Positions 58,901 through 64,000 of a stretch of DNA of 64,000 nucleotides are shown piece by piece. The notes below the pieces were generated by a model that was given only the letters and a program-made list of their open reading frames with translations, was not told the origin of the DNA and ran no database searches. The position numbers and the translations under genes are program-made. Within the stretch, counting starts at the first letter, position 1. Each line of letters begins with the position of its first letter. Source of the DNA: Chionis minor (taxonomy: Eukaryota; Chordata; Aves; Charadriiformes; Chionididae). The stretch spans positions 186,001 through 250,000 of the forward strand of contig VZSF01000979.1 of NCBI GenBank assembly GCA_013398295.1. The letters run 5' to 3'.

Positions 58901-61900
58901 TCTGTAGGCAATTTCAGCTAGTGTAACCAGCCTCACCATCAAATGTGGTAACTGCAGAAAACCCTCTGGCCCCAGCCAAAAAAAGCTTTGCAAAAGAACT
59001 GTATCATTTCACCATGCAGCTGCACGGACATTGATGCCAGCTTGGGAGAGAAGGTACAGGTGGGAGCGAGCAGTGGGAACATGGGATCATTTATTTCAGC
59101 AGCAGTGTGGGGTTTATGCCAAAGTAAACTCCTCCTGAGTCTACTAGCTTAGGGTTGCCAATATAACAATGATATGTAAGTAGAGACTCACACTGATAAA
59201 GTCTTTTGTTAGTCATTCATAAATTTAAGAACAGAAAAGTGAACCCAGATTTCAGAAGAGCTTCATGTGTCCAATACCAGAATGTAATTGTTATCTCAGT
59301 ATTAAATTCAAAAAAGAAACAGTTTAAACATTTGTGCATAAACAAAGATGGGCATGCTGTTGTCAAAGAATTGTTGGTGCAGGTTAATGAAGTTGCGTGC
59401 ATTTCACCTGCTGCCTGTGCACGTCATCAGCTGACCTGTACGGCTGCAGCCAAGGCGCTGACAGCCCCAGAGGCAGGCCGTGATTGTGGGCAGACCTGCG
59501 GGTGGTTCCTGGAATGTAAAATTTTCCTTTATTTTGAGGATAAGTCTAGACCCTGTGATTGGTTTGTCAAATTAAAAACTCAGCCGTGATTATTTGAACT
59601 AAAGAAGTGCTATTTGAAGTTACAAGGAAAAATCTGTATAATATCAAGTAGCTTCCTATCATTAAGTGAGGGGCTATGGATTACTCAACTAATCTGGAAT
59701 AAAGCTTTACCTGTAAAAGTAAACTCTCCAAAGGAGAAATTGATATGGAATTTCCTTTGGGCTCAGTACTCGGATCTCAGAGCTGGGAAATGAATGTGAC
59801 CTATAACAAACCTAATAGGGGCTCAGGTGCTACACAACCTCCTCCAGTGACCCCAAGGTAATCATTCTTTTCTTTAGTGCTTCTGTTGCTACTTATCCTT
59901 AGGTAAAAGCATCTTGGGAATGCTCCTCAGGACTGAGGGAAAGCATCTTTTTAGACCTTCTGAGTTCCTCATTTTCACACAGCTCCAGCATCAGTCCAAT
60001 TTAAAACTGGTCATGTCCAGTTTTGGCCTCTTTGTTACTAAGACTGAATGATACACACACTCATCCACCCATAAATTAATGAGAGTCTGTATCTTACAAG
60101 CCTACAGTAGATCTGAGCTTTTGCTTTGGATCTTTGCCTTGGATTTGAACAGAGAATGGAGCCATTTGTCATTTCTTTTTCAAAAGTTGTTGCTCACTGT
60201 AGTGACGCTTTTTCTCTGCAGCAAGATGAGTAGAACTTCTAAGTTAAACAGTGTATGTGTGACAAGGGATATAGTGTACATGAGAAACTTTGACTTGGGA
60301 ATCACTTCTACAGTCTTGTCCATTTTTTACTGTCTTGGTATGTGACAATCCTGGTTTGCAGACTTTCTTGGGATTTCAGAGATTGTGAAACTGAAAGTAA
60401 CAGGCCCAGGGCCAGAATTAACTTCAAGTAATTACTGATTATTCTCAGTATCATTTATACCTCATGTGTGCCTGTTTTGCCTTTTCACAATTCTCTTTGA
60501 CCTAGCAGAGACAAAAAAAATGTAATGCTTGATGCAAATTACAACACCTCTTTCGCTATTCGTGCAAGCTGTGAAGACTTCACCTTTGCCTTTGGATGTT
60601 ACTGAACAGAAATCTGGTTTTTTTACCTCTTCCAATTACTAATCCTTCTTGTCTTTGGTCTCTTCAGGAGGCTAGGTCAAATTATTTGCTTTTGGCAGCT
60701 CTGAAAGAAAATTCATGTCCTCACCTTCAAAGACCAGTATTTGAAAGGACTGTATATAGATGTGCCACATTTTACCAGCACATGAATGAGATATAACAAC
60801 ACTTTCAAGAAGTAGAACCTGGGATGGAAAAGCAGACTATCTTTCTTTCAAAGGCTCTGCATTACCACTGTTTCTACATATTCATCTTGGAACTTCTTCA
60901 ATTCTCCCTTGACCACTGTCGAAGTATTTTATTGTTAAAGTCAAACTACTGGGCCTTCAGAGACAATGCTACAGTTTGGTAAATGTGGAGGAAGGCAACT
61001 CTGCTTTAACTATTAGAATATAAAGGGGAAAAATAATGTAAATTATCAAGAACAGATATCCTCATTCTGTAGGAACTTCAAACAGAGTAACTGTCTTTTA
61101 AACTAAGTATTTCCTAGCGTATGAGAGTTTTCACAGTACTGCTACCCTAAGAGGAAACTTTACATATGATTAAAATACATAAAATAATGCTAGTAAGTGT
61201 TCTTTTTAACACCAGTTTATATAATTTCATTGCCATGCAGACTAAAGTGGTCTAGATCTCCATAATCTGAAAGTTTAAAAGCATGTCGAGCTGGAAATGG
61301 GGCATGATAGCACAAAAATCGCAAGCAATAGACCCTGTTAGCATTCATGGAGGGTGTGATGCTGAGAGGTGTTCTAAGGAAAATGAAATCACTGAGATGC
61401 CTTTGGCCACACTGTTAAATAAAGCATATATATTTCCGCAGATGAAACACAAGTATAACACCATGTCTGTAAGTGAGAAATCTTCATGGATATTCACTGA
61501 TGTGTGCTGGTCAGTGGCACCTACTGCAAAACTCTCCCAGAACTTGCACACCTCAGTCATTGGTGCTGGGAATTCACTAGCTTTCCCCAGAGTGGGACAT
61601 GACCATGGCGCTTTTCAGCTTCATTTCACTGAGCAGTTCCAGGCGATTAGAATCCCTCTGGTGGGATGAAGAAATTTGCAGAGTATATGACAGGAAAATA
61701 GTAGTTATTGATAAATATGCAATAATGCATATTATAAATTTTGCAACTATTTCAAGTTCAGTACCTTTACATAGTAAAATTTGCAACTGGGTAGTTCTCA
61801 TGCCCCTTGCCTTTAAGTGTTGACATGTAACAACAGTATTGGTCATCACATCAGTGTTACACTTAGTCATGGGGAAAGAACAGGATAGTTGCTGTAAACA

Positions 61901-62499
61901 GTCTCTGGAAACAGGGATCAATGGCAGAATTGATTTAAACTGACCCTGACAATGAAGTGGTCTCATCACAGGGCTCTGCAGCCAGGGCCTGGTAAAATAA
62001 TAGTTTGTTTTCCTTGCTGTTTTTGAGACACTGAAACTTTGTCAGCCTTGAAACAGAATGAACTGCCAGGAGTATAGTTGTTTTGAGTAAACAGTCCCAG
62101 AATTTCAACACACCATGGATGGCAATGACGTCTCTTTTGATGTTTGTTGTCCTAACTCCAATACTCAACGCTGAGTGTAAAACACAAAATTGTAGGTTAC
62201 TCTGCAACAGATTTATTCAAAGAAAACAAAAATTTTAGTAGCTTTGTTATCTGTTCCTTTTAATTTTGCTCTGGCATCTGTAGAGTTTCCAGCTATACCA
62301 GTTTCTGAAGAGCTGGTCTTCCAAGAACAACTTTCTCAAGGGGTTAAAAAGAAGAATAATAATTCTGTAACATGCATTTTTAAAGTTTCCAGAAAAAAAA
62401 AAACCCACAGGTTTTTTTTTTCATCTCCTCCAGGAAGGACTTAAGAAAGACTTAATTTTTTTATCTCAGGAGCAATCACTGCACCTCTGAATTCGTTCA

Positions 62500-62752
62500 A
62501 GATGATTGGACACCTGCTGTTACTCTGGGAATTACCACTTGAAGATACTAAGGAAAACATTTTCACAATGGGATTGGGCAAGCACTGGAACCGGTGGCCC
62601 AGAAGGGGTGTGGAGTCTCCATTCAAAACTCAACCAAGCAAGGCACTGAGCAGCCTGACCTGACATTGAAAGTCATTCTGCAGATGGTCGGACTAGCCAA
62701 TGTCCTGAGCCCCCTTTCGGTGTCAGTTCTTCTATAAGTCTGTTATTCTAAG
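62500..62752 (+). mobile_element. Old, decayed CR1 LINE 3' fragment
   Basis: Plus-strand CR1 in sense. Diagnostic words are gcactggaaccggtggccca, gtggagtctccattcaaaac, ctgagcagcctgacctgaca and tggtcggactagcc, in the usual order, ending near tctgttattctaag. Much more diverged than the copy at 6914-7390, so a different and older insertion. Confidence 0.88.
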
Positions 62753-63637
62753 GACTTTCACAGAAAGTGCTAATTTCTTCAACTCTTGCACTTCAGTTCT
62801 CAATGGATCCCTGTGCTCAGGACCACACATTTAGTGCCTGCTTGAACTAGTCATCCCATAAATGGGCCCTTATTAATCACTAAAATAAAATAACTGACTA
62901 TGGAGAAGAAAATGAGAGAAATAGAGGGTTTTTACAAATTAAATGGATATTTAAAAAGTGGGACACTTTTCTTAGGAACTCATGTAAGAACTGAATAATC
63001 TTGGTCACCAATAATAGAAGGTGAATTTCTTTTCACAAAAACAACCTTTATAGCAGTCTAACTCTGTTTTCTTGACAGGGGTTACCACTGATTTATATAT
63101 TCTTGAGATCAGAACCAGGTCATTGTTTCTTAATAGCCTGGATGCCAAAATACTTCTGTGTGCTCGCTGCACATGATCGCACATGATCAGCAGTATTAAA
63201 TGTTTGCATTCAGCGCTGAGACAGAAAAAAACCAGCAAGTTCATGTTTTTCTTCAGCTGAGGCACAGTCTAGATTTTTGCTTTCTGTCCAGGTATTGGGT
63301 TTGGACCACAAAACGCTGATCCACAGCTGGAACTAGCCCAACATTCAGGGCTCTTCCTACCCGGATTTTTTCTCAACCATTAGGTTGCAAACTGTTCAGT
63401 TGCAGAAAATGTCATTATTTTTGTATCTTCCTCGGAGAGCAGGAGACCTGGTTCCACTATTTGACCCATTTTTCTGGGTTTCTTTCAGACCTCTCAACAT
63501 TTTTTTCTTGCCAGCTGAGTCTCTGGGGACGTAAGAAACAAAGACTGGCACGTTTTTTGCCTGTAGCACTGAGCAGCGCTGTGGCTTCTCTGGTTACCAT
63601 ATGTCCCAACATGCAAACCCTTCATCCATAAAAAACA

Positions 63638-63656
63638 CCATTCTACGATTCTATGA
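63638..63656 (+). mobile_element. Possible CR1 3'-terminal octamer remnant
   Basis: ccattctacgattctatga differs at one base from the CR1 terminal repeat. The sequence before it shows no clear CR1 body, so it could be a chance match or a very short truncation. Confidence 0.35.
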
Positions 63657-64000
63657 AATGCATGGTGCCAGCTCATGCAGCGACATGTGCTATGCTACTG
63701 GCTGAATAAATGTCACACAGGATTCAGCGGCATCGCTCTCTTGCCTGCAGGTGTACACTTTTTCCTCTCATTCTTCTTCAGTTTTATGCATGTAGAGTTA
63801 AGGTTTGTAAGGCATGAGCTGAATGCAAAGGTCTGTTCACCCAGTTTAACTGAGGGACTTAAATTAGGAGCATATTTGCCCTAGGCTACCTTAATAGTCT
63901 GTTAAGAGAGACATTTTCAGGGGGAGCTAGAGGTGAGCTGAATAACACCCAGGAAAGATTTTCCTTTCTCTTTCAGGAGGGAGCTAACAATGAATACATT

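Larger units (their letters stand above)
49171..64000. other. Intergenic flank upstream of MOCS2
   Basis: About 14.8 kb without a recognisable coding exon on either strand; open frames are all below about 130 codons and match no family I know. Contents recognised: a decayed CR1 at 62500-62752, an ancient LINE tail near 52845-52905, a possible CR1 end at 63638-63656 and simple tracts. Regulatory elements may be present but cannot be identified from one sequence. Confidence 0.7.

Noticed and set aside
1..64000. tRNA, rRNA, CRISPR array, phage, operon or other bacterial-type systems
   Set aside because: The window is spliced vertebrate DNA. No cloverleaf, repeat-spacer array or polycistronic prokaryotic gene run was seen.

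Overview
The window is vertebrate nuclear DNA, almost certainly from a bird. Two things support this. A CR1 non-LTR retrotransposon at about 6914-7390 ends in the avian-type 3' tail and is near consensus, with a much older CR1 copy at about 62500-62752. The spliced genes also match the amniote ITGA2-MOCS2 neighbourhood. No bacterial, phage or CRISPR features are present.

Left half (1-35.4 kb), plus strand: the 3' part of ITGA2, integrin alpha-2 (CD49b), the collagen-receptor alpha chain. I can place 24 consecutive coding exons (1018-1166 to 32437-32526). They keep one open frame of 974 codons including the stop. They run from the middle of the inserted I (vWA) domain through the rest of the beta-propeller, thigh, calf-1, calf-2, membrane helix and GFFKR tail. 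If the gene has the 30 exons known in human, these are exons 7-30. One intron (8393-9122) uses a GC donor. The 3' UTR probably ends near 35.37 kb at a polyadenylation signal inside what looks like an ancient retrotransposon tail.

Middle (35.4-48.4 kb), minus strand: MOCS2, complete and tail-to-tail with ITGA2. Its seven coding exons encode both molybdopterin synthase subunits from overlapping or adjacent frames: the small sulfur carrier MOCS2A (86 aa, ending Gly-Gly) and the catalytic MOCS2B (MoaE family). The two form the enzyme that converts cPMP to molybdopterin. The codon matching the human MOCS2B initiator is ACG here. No ATG occurs in the spliced message between the weak-context MOCS2A ATG and a strong-context ATG in exon 4, in frame with MOCS2B. 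This is the most interesting observation in the window.

48.1-49.2 kb is a dense CpG island, the MOCS2 promoter. From about 49.2 kb to the end I see no gene, only old repeat fragments and simple sequence; this is probably the intergenic flank upstream of MOCS2.
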